NCBI GenBank assembly: GCA_900546735.1
Contig: URDW01000099.1
Location: forward strand, 1 to 7,595
DNA: 7,595 bases
Direction: 5' to 3'
Source of the DNA: an uncultured Oscillospiraceae bacterium
GTDB taxonomy: Bacteria; Bacillota; Clostridia; Oscillospirales; Acutalibacteraceae
Numbering within the stretch: the first letter of the stretch is position 1; the number at the start of each line of letters is the position of its first letter. This document shows positions 1-7,300 of the stretch, piece after piece. The notes beneath the pieces were generated by a model. It ran no database searches. It was not told where the DNA came from and was given only the letters and a program-made list of their open reading frames with translations. A program made the translations under genes and the position numbers.

Positions 1-41
1 GCTCAGTGTCTCGTGGGCTCGGAGATGTGTATAAGAGACAG
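1..41 (+). other. Nextera (Tn5) read-2 sequencing adapter, not genomic
   Basis: The first seven bases are the reverse complement of most of the i7 index ACTGAGCG. They are followed by the Nextera transposase read-2 adapter, which ends in the 19-bp Tn5 mosaic end AGATGTGTATAAGAGACAG at 23-41. The same block recurs inverted at 7546-7586. This is residual library adapter on an assembled contig, so genomic sequence starts at about 42. Confidence 0.97.
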
Positions 42-81
42 CTGCATGGTAACTTATATTATAAAGTTTTGTTGTTGTCGC

Positions 82-170
82 TGGCGGAGAGAGTGGGATT
101 CGAACCCACGGTACGTTGCCGTACGACGGTTTTCAAGACCGTTCCGTTATGACCACTTCGGTATCTCTCC
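82..170 (-). tRNA. tRNA-Ser, anticodon UGA, with encoded CCA
   Basis: This is a class II tRNA on the minus strand. The acceptor stem GGAGAGA (170-164) pairs with TCTCTCC (92-86), followed by discriminator G (85) and an encoded CCA (84-82). The D arm has a CCG/CGG stem. The anticodon stem ACGGT/ACCGT encloses loop CTTGAAA, with anticodon TGA at 135-133 (reads UCA). The long variable arm pairs GTACG with CGTAC around GCAA, as expected for tRNA-Ser. The T arm is GTGGG-TTCGAAT-CCCAC. Its own promoter lies 14 bp upstream. No terminator can be seen in the 40 bp before the adapter. Confidence 0.97.
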
Positions 171-183
171 GTGAGTCCTTAAC

Positions 184-212
184 ATCTTAGCACAGTTGTT
201 TTCGAATGTCAA
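184..212 (-). promoter_or_regulatory. Promoter of tRNA-Ser
   Basis: On the minus strand a perfect -35 TTGACA (212-207) and a -10 TAAGAT (189-184) are separated by exactly 17 bp, with TGC directly before the -10 (extended -10). The predicted start, near 177, gives a leader of about 7 nt before the tRNA 5' end. This is a housekeeping sigma-A type promoter. Confidence 0.85.
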
Positions 213-252
213 TAGAAAACTTTGCAGAAAATTATTTTGCTTTTGCCGGCGG

Positions 253-290
253 GCAAAAAGAAACGGCTGCCCCGTGCACAGCCGCTGTTT
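253..290 (-). terminator. Rho-independent terminator after the zinc-ribbon gene
   Basis: On the minus strand CGGCTG (284-279) and CAGCCG (269-264) form a 6-bp GC-rich stem with a 9-nt loop. The U tract TTTCTTTTT follows directly (263-255). It starts about 13 nt after the stop codon of the zinc-ribbon gene and ends the sigma/zinc-ribbon unit before the separately promoted tRNA gene. A T run also lies on the other side of the hairpin, so it may work in both directions. Confidence 0.8.
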
Positions 291-296
291 TTTTGG

Positions 297-575
297 TTAT
301 TGGCCCTCTTTCATCTTTGCAAAGCATTCGCTGCAGTAGACCGGGCGGTCGTCCTTCGGCTCAAACGGCACTTTGCAGGCCGCGCCGCAGGCAGCGCATA
401 CGGCGTCGTGCATTTCGCGCGGACCTTTGGCGGCCGCTTTTCTTTTGTCGCGGCACTCCTTGCAGCGCTGGGGCTCGTTTTCAAAACCCTTTTCGGCGTA
501 AAACTCCTGTTCGCCGGCCGTAAAAACAAATTCTTTGCCGCATTCTTTGCAGACGAGCGTTTTGTCTTCGTACAT
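297..575 (-). CDS. Double zinc-ribbon protein (four CxxC motifs)
   Basis: This 92-residue cytosolic protein has four CxxC knuckles: C9/C12, C38/C41, C60/C63 and C81/C84. They fit two treble-clef or ribbon modules that each bind one zinc. The N-terminal half (VCKECGKEFVFTAGEQEF, then the RCKECR knuckle) matches the probable zinc-ribbon family (zf-trcl type) frequent in Clostridia. The C-terminal half, ending DRPVYCSECF, resembles the CxxC domain seen in related small proteins. The start ATG at 575 has GAGG 7 nt upstream. The gene lies 24 nt after the sigma-factor stop, so the two are probably co-transcribed. No biochemical role is established for the family. Nucleic-acid or protein binding is only a guess from the fold. 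Confidence 0.9.
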   Translation of the reverse strand: MYEDKTLVCKECGKEFVFTAGEQEFYAEKGFENEPQRCKECRDKRKAAAKGPREMHDAVCAACGAACKVPFEPKDDRPVYCSECFAKMKEGQ

Positions 576-599
576 CCTGTTACCTCATTTCCTTTCGTT

Positions 600-1175
600 T
601 TAGAATTCCACAGAAGAGATGATTTTCCTGCGTATCCTTTGCATTGCATTATCGATCGCTTTCGGGTTTTTGTTAAGCTTTTCAGCAATTTCAGAATAAC
701 TGTATCCCATTATGTGGAGTCGTAAAACTTCGTTTTCAAATGAGGATAATTTTTCTTCCAGAAGCTGAGTTAACAAAGAAGTGTTCTGCGCGGACAGGTA
801 CGTTTCCTCAGCGCTGAGGGACTTGTCCGACGCGGACAAAAACGCTTCTTCAAGCGGTACGACAGCGTCGCTTGGCACATCCTTTTTGCGCACAACTTTG
901 CGCAGGGCAGAGCGTATTGCGTTTGATGCACAGGTGTAGACGTAGGAACTGAAAGCAGCGCCTTTTGTCCCGTCAAACGTGTAAATCGCGCCGATCAGGC
1001 CGATCAGCCCTTCCTGCACCAGGTCTTCGCGGTCCAGCGGGGCGTTCGGGAACTTGTCGGCGATGGATTCCACCGCTCTGCGATATTTTTGGATCAGTGT
1101 GTCTACAGCGGCGTTGTCGCCATTTAATGCAAGAGCGAGCAACCGGTCATCCGTATTTTGGGTTTTGTCAGACAT
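600..1175 (-). CDS. RNA polymerase sigma-70 family factor, SigH-like
   Basis: This 191-residue alternative sigma factor would direct RNA polymerase to a special promoter class. Region 2 covers roughly residues 23-96, with DLVQEGLIGLI (51-61) matching the conserved core-binding 2.1/2.2 segment, followed by the aromatic, DNA-melting part around FSSYVY. Region 4 covers about 140-185, where YSYSEIAEKLNKNPKAIDNA is a typical helix-turn-helix with the SigH-like KAIDNAMQRIRRKI ending. There is no region 1.1 or 3. The protein is slightly shorter than SigH of Bacillus (about 210-218 residues). ATG 1175 is chosen because GGAGG lies just upstream (1184-1180, short 4-nt gap). A TTG at 1190 would include the ribosome site itself. 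No anti-sigma gene is adjacent. It may be true SigH (early sporulation) or a paralogue; the sequence alone does not decide. Confidence 0.9.
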   Translation of the reverse strand: MSDKTQNTDDRLLALALNGDNAAVDTLIQKYRRAVESIADKFPNAPLDREDLVQEGLIGLIGAIYTFDGTKGAAFSSYVYTCASNAIRSALRKVVRKKDVPSDAVVPLEEAFLSASDKSLSAEETYLSAQNTSLLTQLLEEKLSSFENEVLRLHIMGYSYSEIAEKLNKNPKAIDNAMQRIRRKIISSVEF

Positions 1176-1195
1176 AATTCCTCCACTCAATTATA

Positions 1196-1224
1196 AATGT
1201 ATAATAAAATTTGCCATTTGTCAA
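1196..1224 (-). promoter_or_regulatory. Promoter of the sigma-factor/zinc-ribbon unit
   Basis: On the minus strand a perfect -35 TTGACA (1224-1219) is followed after 17 bp by TACATT (1201-1196). A perfect TATAAT also lies just downstream at 1195-1190 but is too far from this -35. Transcription would start near 1189, giving a very short leader of about 15 nt with GGAGG almost at its 5' end. The upstream flank is AT-rich with several A/T tracts, like an UP element. Confidence 0.7.
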
Positions 1225-1230
1225 TAAAAA

Positions 1231-1301
1231 AACTGTAGAAAATGCACAAAATAACCTTGATTTATTCAAAATAAGGCGTTTTATCCGTCTTTTTTACAGT
1301 T
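1231..1301. repeat. Spaced inverted repeat upstream of the sigma-factor promoter
   Basis: AACTGTAGAAAA (1231-1242) and TTTTTTACAGTT (1290-1301) are inverted copies matching at 11 of 12 positions, separated by 47 bp. The proximal arm lies just upstream of the -35 of the sigma-factor promoter. This could be a pair of binding sites for a regulator, but AT-rich sequence makes chance similarity possible. Confidence 0.35.
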
Positions 1302-1347
1302 GTATCGGGGTTTTTAATAAAAAAGACTGCGCCTGGCGCGCTCTCGG

Positions 1348-1384
1348 AAAAGAAAAACGGCAGACAGCCTTCCGCCGCCTGCCG
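1348..1384 (-). terminator. Rho-independent terminator of ychF
   Basis: On the minus strand CGGCAG (1384-1379) pairs with CTGCCG (1363-1358) around a GC-rich 15-nt loop. The tract TTTTTCTTTT follows (1357-1348). It begins 8 nt after the ychF stop codon and separates ychF from the sigma-factor promoter. The 217-bp gap between the two genes otherwise holds only AT-rich promoter sequence. Confidence 0.8.
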
Positions 1385-1392
1385 CGTGTTTT

Positions 1393-2487
<1,095 letters not shown>

Positions 2488-2539
2488 GCAGATTCCTCCG
2501 TTTCGCATGTGCTTTTACACTTTTTCTTTACAGAGATAG

Positions 2540-2568
2540 AGTATATATGATTTTTTGGGAATTTACAA
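2540..2568 (-). promoter_or_regulatory. Promoter of ychF
   Basis: On the minus strand TTGTAA (2568-2563, 4 of 6 consensus) and TATACT (2545-2540, 5 of 6) are separated by 17 bp. The predicted start, near 2533, gives a leader of about 45 nt containing the GGAGG site. Confidence 0.7.
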
Positions 2569-2704
2569 GGAAAATCCGGTGAATTTTTTATTTCCCGCGT
2601 TTGTACGGCGGATGCATGTCTGTTTTTGCCCGGCTGTCTGCGCCTTTTTCGTTTTTCAGCGGCGAAAAATATCTGAATGCGTCGTATAAATCAGGCAAAG
2701 TACC

Positions 2705-2733
2705 TTGACAAGGTTTTCAGAATCTTATAAAAT
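2705..2733 (+). promoter_or_regulatory. Promoter of the ilvBN-leuCD operon
   Basis: A perfect -35 TTGACA (2705-2710) and a -10 TAAAAT (2728-2733) are separated by exactly 17 bp. The start is predicted near 2740, so the leader is only about 40 nt. It carries AAAAGGAG (2763-2770) 9 nt before the ilvB ATG. The short leader argues against a T-box or leader-peptide attenuator and points to control at the promoter. Confidence 0.88.
2712..2726 (+). promoter_or_regulatory. Possible CodY operator inside the ilvB promoter
   Basis: GGTTTTCAGAATCTT matches the CodY consensus AATTTTCWGAAAATT at 11 of 15 positions, including the whole central TTTTCAGAA. It occupies the spacer between the -35 and -10. A bound repressor there would block RNA polymerase. 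CodY senses branched-chain amino acids and GTP in low-GC Firmicutes and classically represses ilv-leu genes. Four mismatches and an unknown host make this tentative. Confidence 0.4.
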
Positions 2734-2779
2734 ATATAATTAAATTTTGACAAATACGGGCGAAAAGGAGTGTTGATTT

Positions 2780-4438
2780 ATGCGTCTGAACGGTTCGCAG
2801 ATCGTGCTTGAGGTGCTCAAAGAGCAGCATGTAGATACAGTCTTCGGCTATCCGGGCGGCACGATCCTGAATATTTTTGACGAGCTTTACAAATACGGCG
2901 ATACGTTTCACCACGTTTTAACGGCGCACGAACAGGGGGCCGCCCATGCGGCGGACGGCTATGCCCGCGCCACCGGCAAAACAGGCGTCTGCTTTGCCAC
3001 GTCCGGCCCGGGTTCTACCAACCTGGTCACCGGTATCGCTACGGCGTATATGGATTCTGTGCCGGTCGTTGCCATTACCTGCAACGTTGCCACCAATCTG
3101 ATCGGCCGCGACTCTTTCCAGGAGATCGACATTAAAGGCATCACCATGCCGATCACAAAGCACAATTTCATCGTAGAGGATGTTACGACGCTGGCCGACA
3201 TTCTGCGCAAAGCGTTTAAAATCGCGCAAAGCGGGCGTAAAGGCCCCGTGCTGGTCGACATCTGCAAAGACGTTACGGCCGCCGAGTGTGAATATACGCC
3301 GCAGCCGGCTCAGCAGCCTGAACCGGCCGCCGCACCGAAAGAAAAGTGTTTGGCGCGCGCACTGGAACTGCTTGCCGGTTGCAAAAAGCCGCTCATCTAT
3401 GTCGGCGGCGGCGCCATTTCTTCTGACCTTGGCGAAGCGCTCGTCACGTTCGCCGAAAAGCTGGATGCGCCTGTCGTGTCCTCGCTGATGGGCCTTGGCG
3501 CGTTCCCGTACGGCCATCCGCTGCATGTCGGCCTGATCGGTATGCACGGCCGTTTTGAGGCCAACCGTGCCGCCTCGCAGTGCGACGTGCTGATCGCCTG
3601 CGGTGCGCGTTTCTCCGACCGTGTGGCCGGCAACCGCAAAAAGTTCGCTCCGCGCGCCGAGATTTTACATATTGATATCGACGCTGCTGAAATGGACAAA
3701 AACATCGTTTCCAACTACCATCTGCGCGGCAATCTGGCCGAGATCATCCCAATGCTGACCCGCGGCATCGAACAGGGTGACCACACCGCCTGGAAAGAGG
3801 AGATCAACGGCTGGAAGCACCCGTTTGTGCAAAACCAGATCGGCCGCTACGTCAATCCGCAGACGGTGATCGAAGCGGTCGACCGCATGACGCCCGACGA
3901 CACGATCGTCGTGACCGACGTTGGTCAGCACCAGCTTTGGGCGGCGCAGTTCTATAAATTTAAACAGCCGCGCACACTGCTGACTTCCGGCGGCCTTGGC
4001 ACAATGGGCTATTCCATGGGCGCCTCGATCGGCGCAAGCCTTGGCACCGGCCGTCCGGTCGTGATGTTCGCAGGCGACGGCGGTTTTCATATGAACCTGT
4101 CAGAGCTTGCCACCATGCGTAGTTACAACGTGCCGGTCGTGATGATCATTATGAATAACGCCGTGCTCGGCATGGTGCGCCAGTGGCAGAAGATCTTTTA
4201 CGGCAACCGCTTTGCCGATACCGATCCGCACCGCCAGACCGATTTCGTCAAAGTGGCCGAGGCGTTCGGCGTGCCCGGTTACCGTATGGAGTCGAACGAA
4301 GATATTGAGCCGGTGCTGCAAAAGGCGCTTGCCGTGCAGGGCCCGGTCCTGATCGACTGCCGCATCTCGCCGGATTCCAACGTGCTGCCTATGATCCCGC
4401 CGGGCGGCGCCAGCGAAGATATTATTGAAGAAATGTGA
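2780..4438 (+). CDS. ilvB: Acetolactate (acetohydroxyacid) synthase, large catalytic subunit
   Basis: This 552-residue thiamine-diphosphate enzyme condenses two pyruvates to 2-acetolactate (valine/leucine), or pyruvate with 2-oxobutyrate to 2-acetohydroxybutyrate (isoleucine). The N-terminal domain carries the catalytic glutamate E51 in AHEQGAAH. DSFQE (111-115) follows, a conserved active-site segment of the family. The middle domain (about 190-330) includes RFSDRVAGN, typical of the FAD-binding anabolic type. The C-terminal domain has the ThDP/Mg motif GDG (432-434) and NN (459-460). Length is full for the family. The ATG has AAAAGGAG 9 nt upstream. Together with the adjacent regulatory subunit, this marks the anabolic enzyme, not catabolic AlsS. 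It is the first gene of the operon, and its stop codon overlaps the ribosome site of ilvN. Confidence 0.98.
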   Translation: MRLNGSQIVLEVLKEQHVDTVFGYPGGTILNIFDELYKYGDTFHHVLTAHEQGAAHAADGYARATGKTGVCFATSGPGSTNLVTGIATAYMDSVPVVAITCNVATNLIGRDSFQEIDIKGITMPITKHNFIVEDVTTLADILRKAFKIAQSGRKGPVLVDICKDVTAAECEYTPQPAQQPEPAAAPKEKCLARALELLAGCKKPLIYVGGGAISSDLGEALVTFAEKLDAPVVSSLMGLGAFPYGHPLHVGLIGMHGRFEANRAASQCDVLIACGARFSDRVAGNRKKFAPRAEILHIDIDAAEMDKNIVSNYHLRGNLAEIIPMLTRGIEQGDHTAWKEEINGWKHPFVQNQIGRYVNPQTVIEAVDRMTPDDTIVVTDVGQHQLWAAQFYKFKQPRTLLTSGGLGTMGYSMGASIGASLGTGRPVVMFAGDGGFHMNLSELATMRSYNVPVVMIIMNNAVLGMVRQWQKIFYGNRFADTDPHRQTDFVKVAEAFGVPGYRMESNEDIEPVLQKALAVQGPVLIDCRISPDSNVLPMIPPGGASEDIIEEM

Positions 4439-4448
4439 GGCGTTTTTT

Positions 4449-4964
4449 ATGGATACGAAAAAAAGACTGACTTTATCTGTCCTTGTGGAAAACTCCAGCG
4501 GTGTGCTGCAGCGTGTCGTCAGCCTGTTTACACGCCGCGGTTTCAACATTGACTCGCTTACCGTTTCCGAAACAGAGGACCCGCAGTTTTCCCGCATGAC
4601 GATCGACTGCATCACAGAGGAAGAAAATTTCCGCCAGATCGAGATGCAGCTTTTAAAACTGGAAGTCGTCCGCAAGGTCGTTGCGCTTGAGCCGGCAGAT
4701 TCTATTTTTTCAGAACTGCTTTTGATCAAGGTGCATGCAGAGGGCGTTGCCCATAAAAATGAAGTCCTGGCGCTGAACCAGAAGTATGGCGCCCGCACAC
4801 GCGACATTTCGCTCAAGTCGCTCACGCTGGAATTCACCGGCACCAAAGCGGATGTGGATGAGTTCATTGCCGCCGTGGAACCGTTTGGCATCATTGAAAT
4901 GGCGCGTACCGGTGTAACGGCGCTGAAGCGCGGCGGGGAATCCATTATTGATTCCATCCTGTAA
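4449..4964 (+). CDS. ilvN: Acetolactate synthase, small regulatory subunit
   Basis: This 171-residue regulatory subunit activates IlvB and usually gives it feedback inhibition by valine. The N-terminal ACT domain (about 6-80) shows the family signature: ENSSGVLQRV, then LFTRRGFNIDSL (26-37). The C-terminal half (about 85-165) is the second ACT-like domain. Residues N15, G18 and N33 correspond to N11, G14 and N29 of E. coli IlvH, where changes cause valine resistance. The complex is therefore predicted to be valine-sensitive (inference). ATG 4449 is used because GAGG (4437-4440) lies 8 nt upstream. That site overlaps the ilvB stop, and the 10-nt gap suggests translational coupling. An in-frame TTG at 4425 would start inside ilvB and is rejected. 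In some organisms the same gene is named ilvH. Confidence 0.96.
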   Translation: MDTKKRLTLSVLVENSSGVLQRVVSLFTRRGFNIDSLTVSETEDPQFSRMTIDCITEEENFRQIEMQLLKLEVVRKVVALEPADSIFSELLLIKVHAEGVAHKNEVLALNQKYGARTRDISLKSLTLEFTGTKADVDEFIAAVEPFGIIEMARTGVTALKRGGESIIDSIL

Positions 4965-4985
4965 GCAGCGGGCATCCGTCTGCTT
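4963..4985 (+). other. Intercistronic hairpin between ilvN and leuC
   Basis: AAGCAG (4963-4968) pairs with CTGCTT (4980-4985). Beyond a single bulged T (4979), CGG (4969-4971) pairs with CCG (4976-4978) and closes a GCAT tetraloop. The hairpin takes in the last two bases of the ilvN stop codon. No clean U tract follows, so it looks more like an RNA processing or stability element, or a weak attenuator, than a full terminator. Confidence 0.5.
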
Positions 4986-5024
4986 TGCAACAAGCATTTA
5001 TTCTGTGATTTGGAGGGATTTGTT

Positions 5025-6284
5025 ATGGGCATGACCATGACACAGAAGATTTTGGCCGCACACGCCGGCTTGCCTCAGGTCAGTGCCGGGCAGCTGATCG
5101 AAGCTGAACTCGACATGGTGCTTGGCAACGACGTGACCTCGCCGGTCGCGATCAATGAAATGGAGAAATTCCACAAGACCAATATTTTTGATAAAAATAA
5201 AATCTCGCTTGTAATGGACCATTTTACGCCGAATAAAGACATTAAGTCGGCGCAAAACTGCAAGCAGGTGCGTGACTTTGCCTGTGCCCACGATATCAAG
5301 CATTTTTACGATGTAGGCACAATGGGCATTGAACATGCGCTCCTGCCGGAGCAGGGCATCGTCACCTGCGGCGACTGCATCATCGGCGCCGACAGCCACA
5401 CCTGCACCTACGGCGCGCTCGGCGCTTTTTCAACCGGCGTCGGTTCTACTGATATGGCGGCCGGCATGGTGACCGGCAAGGCCTGGTTCAAGGTGCCTTC
5501 TGCCATTCAGGTCGTTATTAAAGGGGAAAAAGCGCCCTACATCAGCGGTAAGGACGTGATCCTGCACCTGATCGGGAAGATCGGTGTGGACGGCGCGCTT
5601 TACAAGAGCCTGGAGTTTACCGGCGACGGTATCCGCCATCTTTCGATGGATGACCGTCTGTGCATTGCCAACATGGCGATCGAATGCGGTGCGAAAAACG
5701 GCATTTTCCCGGTCGACGACGTCACGCTGGCCTATGTAAACGGCCGAAGCGAGCGCCCGTACAAAGTGTTTGAGGCCGATGCAGATGCCGAATATGACCA
5801 GGTCGTGGAGATCGACCTTTCTGCGCTGCGCCCGACTGTGGCATTTCCGCACCTGCCGGAAAATACCAGAACGATCGACGAGTGCCCCGAAATTAAGATC
5901 GACCAGGTCGTGATCGGCTCCTGCACCAACGGCCGTATGGAGGATATGCGCACCGCCGCCCAGATCATGAAGGGCAAAAAAGTTGCAAAAAATGTGCGTG
6001 TTATCATAATCCCGGCCACACAGCGCATATATCTTCAGTGTATCCGCGAGGGCTTGACCGAGATCTTTATCGAGGCGGGCGCCGTTGTGTCCACACCGAC
6101 ATGCGGCCCGTGCCTCGGTGGTCATATGGGCATTTTGGCAAAGGGCGAACGTGCTGTTTCCACCTCAAACCGCAACTTCGTCGGCCGCATGGGGCATAAG
6201 GAATCGGAAGTTTATCTGGCCAGCCCGGCTGTGGCGGCGGCGTCTGCCATCGCGGGTCATATTGCCGACCCGGCTAAAATCTGA
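5025..6284 (+). CDS. leuC: 3-isopropylmalate dehydratase, large subunit (small HacA/LeuC2 type)
   Basis: This 419-residue aconitase-family subunit, with LeuD, isomerises 2-isopropylmalate to 3-isopropylmalate in leucine synthesis. The three cysteines that hold the [4Fe-4S] cluster are C300 (GSCTNGR), C360 and C363 ([10 protein letters not shown]). The GADSHT motif is at 121-126. At about 420 residues it belongs to the shorter archaeal/clostridial type, which also includes homoaconitases and enzymes acting on citramalate. The E. coli type is about 466. ATG 5025 is chosen because GGAGGG (5012-5017) lies 7 nt upstream. A TTG at 5010 overlaps that site. It follows ilvN by 60 nt that include a hairpin, and precedes leuD by 14 nt. 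Leucine synthesis is the most likely role, but homoaconitase cannot be excluded from motifs alone. Confidence 0.95.
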   Translation: MGMTMTQKILAAHAGLPQVSAGQLIEAELDMVLGNDVTSPVAINEMEKFHKTNIFDKNKISLVMDHFTPNKDIKSAQNCKQVRDFACAHDIKHFYDVGTMGIEHALLPEQGIVTCGDCIIGADSHTCTYGALGAFSTGVGSTDMAAGMVTGKAWFKVPSAIQVVIKGEKAPYISGKDVILHLIGKIGVDGALYKSLEFTGDGIRHLSMDDRLCIANMAIECGAKNGIFPVDDVTLAYVNGRSERPYKVFEADADAEYDQVVEIDLSALRPTVAFPHLPENTRTIDECPEIKIDQVVIGSCTNGRMEDMRTAAQIMKGKKVAKNVRVIIIPATQRIYLQCIREGLTEIFIEAGAVVSTPTCGPCLGGHMGILAKGERAVSTSNRNFVGRMGHKESEVYLASPAVAAASAIAGHIADPAKI

Positions 6285-6298
6285 AGGGGGAATTGCAA

Positions 6299-6784
6299 AT
6301 GAACGCACACGGTAAAGTACATAAATTCGGCGACAACGTCGACACGGACGTGATCATTCCCGCCCGTTACCTGAATTCGACCGATCCGAAAGAGCTTGCG
6401 GCACACTGCATGGAAGACATCGATGCAGATTTTGTCAGCAACGTCCGCCCGGGCGATATCGTGGTGGCCGGCGCCAACTTCGGCTGCGGTTCTTCGCGTG
6501 AACACGCACCGCTCGTTATCAAAACCTGCGGCGTGTCCTGCGTGATCGCATCTACTTTTGCGCGCATTTTTTACCGCAACGCCATCAATATCGGTCTGGC
6601 TATTCTGGAATGTCCGCAGGCGGCTGCCGAGATCCGCGGCGGCGACGACGTTTCGATCGATTTTGACAGCGGTCTTATTACGAATAACACCACCGGCAAA
6701 ACGTATCAGGCCGCACCGTTTCCTGAGTTTATTCAGAAAATCATTGAAAACGGCGGTCTGATGCATTCCATTGAGTCCAAGTAA
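6299..6784 (+). CDS. leuD: 3-isopropylmalate dehydratase, small subunit (LeuD2 type)
   Basis: This 161-residue swivel-domain subunit completes the isomerase active site with LeuC. It has the family signature [16 protein letters not shown] (10-25) and the substrate-binding GSSREH (64-69). The length matches the archaeal/clostridial small subunit (about 160-165) and not the roughly 200-residue E. coli LeuD. The specificity loop after YL carries N26-S27. In the Methanocaldococcus enzymes this position is reported as R-T in isopropylmalate isomerase and V-Y in homoaconitase, so the residues here match neither. The ATG has AAGGGGG (6284-6290) 8 nt upstream. The gene begins 14 nt after leuC, and the two are certainly co-translated partners. 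Confidence 0.95.
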   Translation: MNAHGKVHKFGDNVDTDVIIPARYLNSTDPKELAAHCMEDIDADFVSNVRPGDIVVAGANFGCGSSREHAPLVIKTCGVSCVIASTFARIFYRNAINIGLAILECPQAAAEIRGGDDVSIDFDSGLITNNTTGKTYQAAPFPEFIQKIIENGGLMHSIESK

Positions 6785-6797
6785 GCAGAGGCATTTT

Positions 6798-7232
6798 ATG
6801 GTTTTTGAAATAGATAAAGAGGCGCTTCGCAAAGGCTGGAGCAATAAATTTACATACTGGTTCAACCCGGCAACGTACCTGCTGCAAAGCGTAGATACGC
6901 TTGGCGAATTTGACGCCGGCGAAGAGACCGGCACGGCTGCGGCGCAGTTGATTGCAAAAGGGTATATCCCTTACTTTACGATCACGGAGGAAGAGGTCGT
7001 GCGCAGCTTTATTGCACAGCTCGGCAACAAAAAGCTTTCGGCGATTTTTGCCAATACGCCGCAGGGCGAACTGCGCGAGACGTTTTGGAAGTATTTTAAT
7101 GCTTACAAAGAGATCAGCGAACAGTACGAAGCGTTTGAGGACGCGTACCTGCGCGGCAAGGCCCGCGCCTGGTGCGAGGAAAACTCAGTCAGCTATGTTT
7201 TCGTGCCGGAAAACGACACGGCGGCTGTCTGA
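6798..7232 (+). CDS. Uncharacterised protein, distantly UPF0158-like, last gene of the operon
   Basis: This 144-residue protein has no signal peptide or membrane segment. It is acidic and rich in aromatic residues. I do not recognise a named family with certainty. The C-terminal part (about 64-135) has a small-residue/hydrophobic segment, then ELRETFWKYFNAYKEISEQYEAFEDAYLRGKA-type helices and a Trp-Cys pair (125-126). This recalls the pattern of UPF0158 proteins, whose function is unknown. The first 60 residues (GWSNKFTYWFNPAT, then an acidic stretch) are unassigned. ATG 6798 is preferred, with AGAGG 6 nt upstream; a longer reading from 6771 would overlap leuD. It starts 13 nt after leuD and ends just before a terminator, so it is transcribed with the ilv-leu genes. 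A role in that pathway is not shown. Confidence 0.85.
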   Translation: MVFEIDKEALRKGWSNKFTYWFNPATYLLQSVDTLGEFDAGEETGTAAAQLIAKGYIPYFTITEEEVVRSFIAQLGNKKLSAIFANTPQGELRETFWKYFNAYKEISEQYEAFEDAYLRGKARAWCEENSVSYVFVPENDTAAV

Positions 7233-7259
7233 AAATATTATTCACTGCGAATACAAAAA

Positions 7260-7299
7260 CAAGGCGCTCTTTTTATGGAGCGCCTTGCTTGTTGTTGGT
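7260..7299 (+). terminator. Terminator of the ilvBN-leuCD operon
   Basis: CAAGGCGCTC (7260-7269) and GAGCGCCTTG (7278-7287) form a perfect 10-bp stem around TTTTTATG. A T-rich tail (CTTGTTGTTGG) follows on the plus strand. On the minus strand the hairpin is followed by TTTTTGT, so it is also a good terminator for transcripts coming from the right. Confidence 0.88.
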
Positions 7300-7300
7300 A

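Larger units (their letters stand above)
2488..2779. other. Divergent ychF/ilvB intergenic region
   Basis: This 292-bp region carries the ychF promoter at its left and the ilvB promoter at its right. The middle (about 2570-2700) has no recognisable gene. It contains a weak inverted repeat, TTTTTCG (2645-2651) with CGAAAAA (2663-2669). It also holds a 30-codon open frame (2616-2708) with no good ribosome site and no run of branched-chain codons. There is no room for a T-box or classical attenuator downstream of the ilvB start site. Confidence 0.6.

Noticed and set aside
311..688. Overlapping minus-strand frame covering the zinc-ribbon gene and the end of the sigma gene
   Set aside because: It is a lysine/arginine/alanine-rich out-of-frame reading. 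The zinc-ribbon frame has four well-spaced CxxC motifs and a proper ribosome site.
2616..2708. 30-codon open frame upstream of ilvB as a possible leader peptide
   Set aside because: It ends inside the -35 of the mapped ilvB promoter, so it would not be on the ilvB transcript. It lacks clusters of Leu/Ile/Val codons and has no good ribosome site.
2747..2752. Second perfect TTGACA between the ilvB promoter and start codon
   Set aside because: A -10 spaced 17 bp away would fall on the ribosome binding site and start codon (about 2770-2775), where no TATAAT-like sequence exists.
2740..2779. T-box riboswitch or transcription attenuator controlling ilvB
   Set aside because: The leader is only about 40 nt and has no T-box sequence or terminator hairpin.
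4100..5038. 312-codon antisense frame across the end of ilvB, ilvN and the start of leuC
   Set aside because: It spans three convincing genes on the plus strand. Its serine/arginine-rich translation resembles no protein family, so it is a shadow frame.
5430..6125. Antisense frame within leuC
   Set aside because: leuC has all cluster cysteines and normal length. The antisense product is a His/Arg/Gly/Asp-rich shadow.
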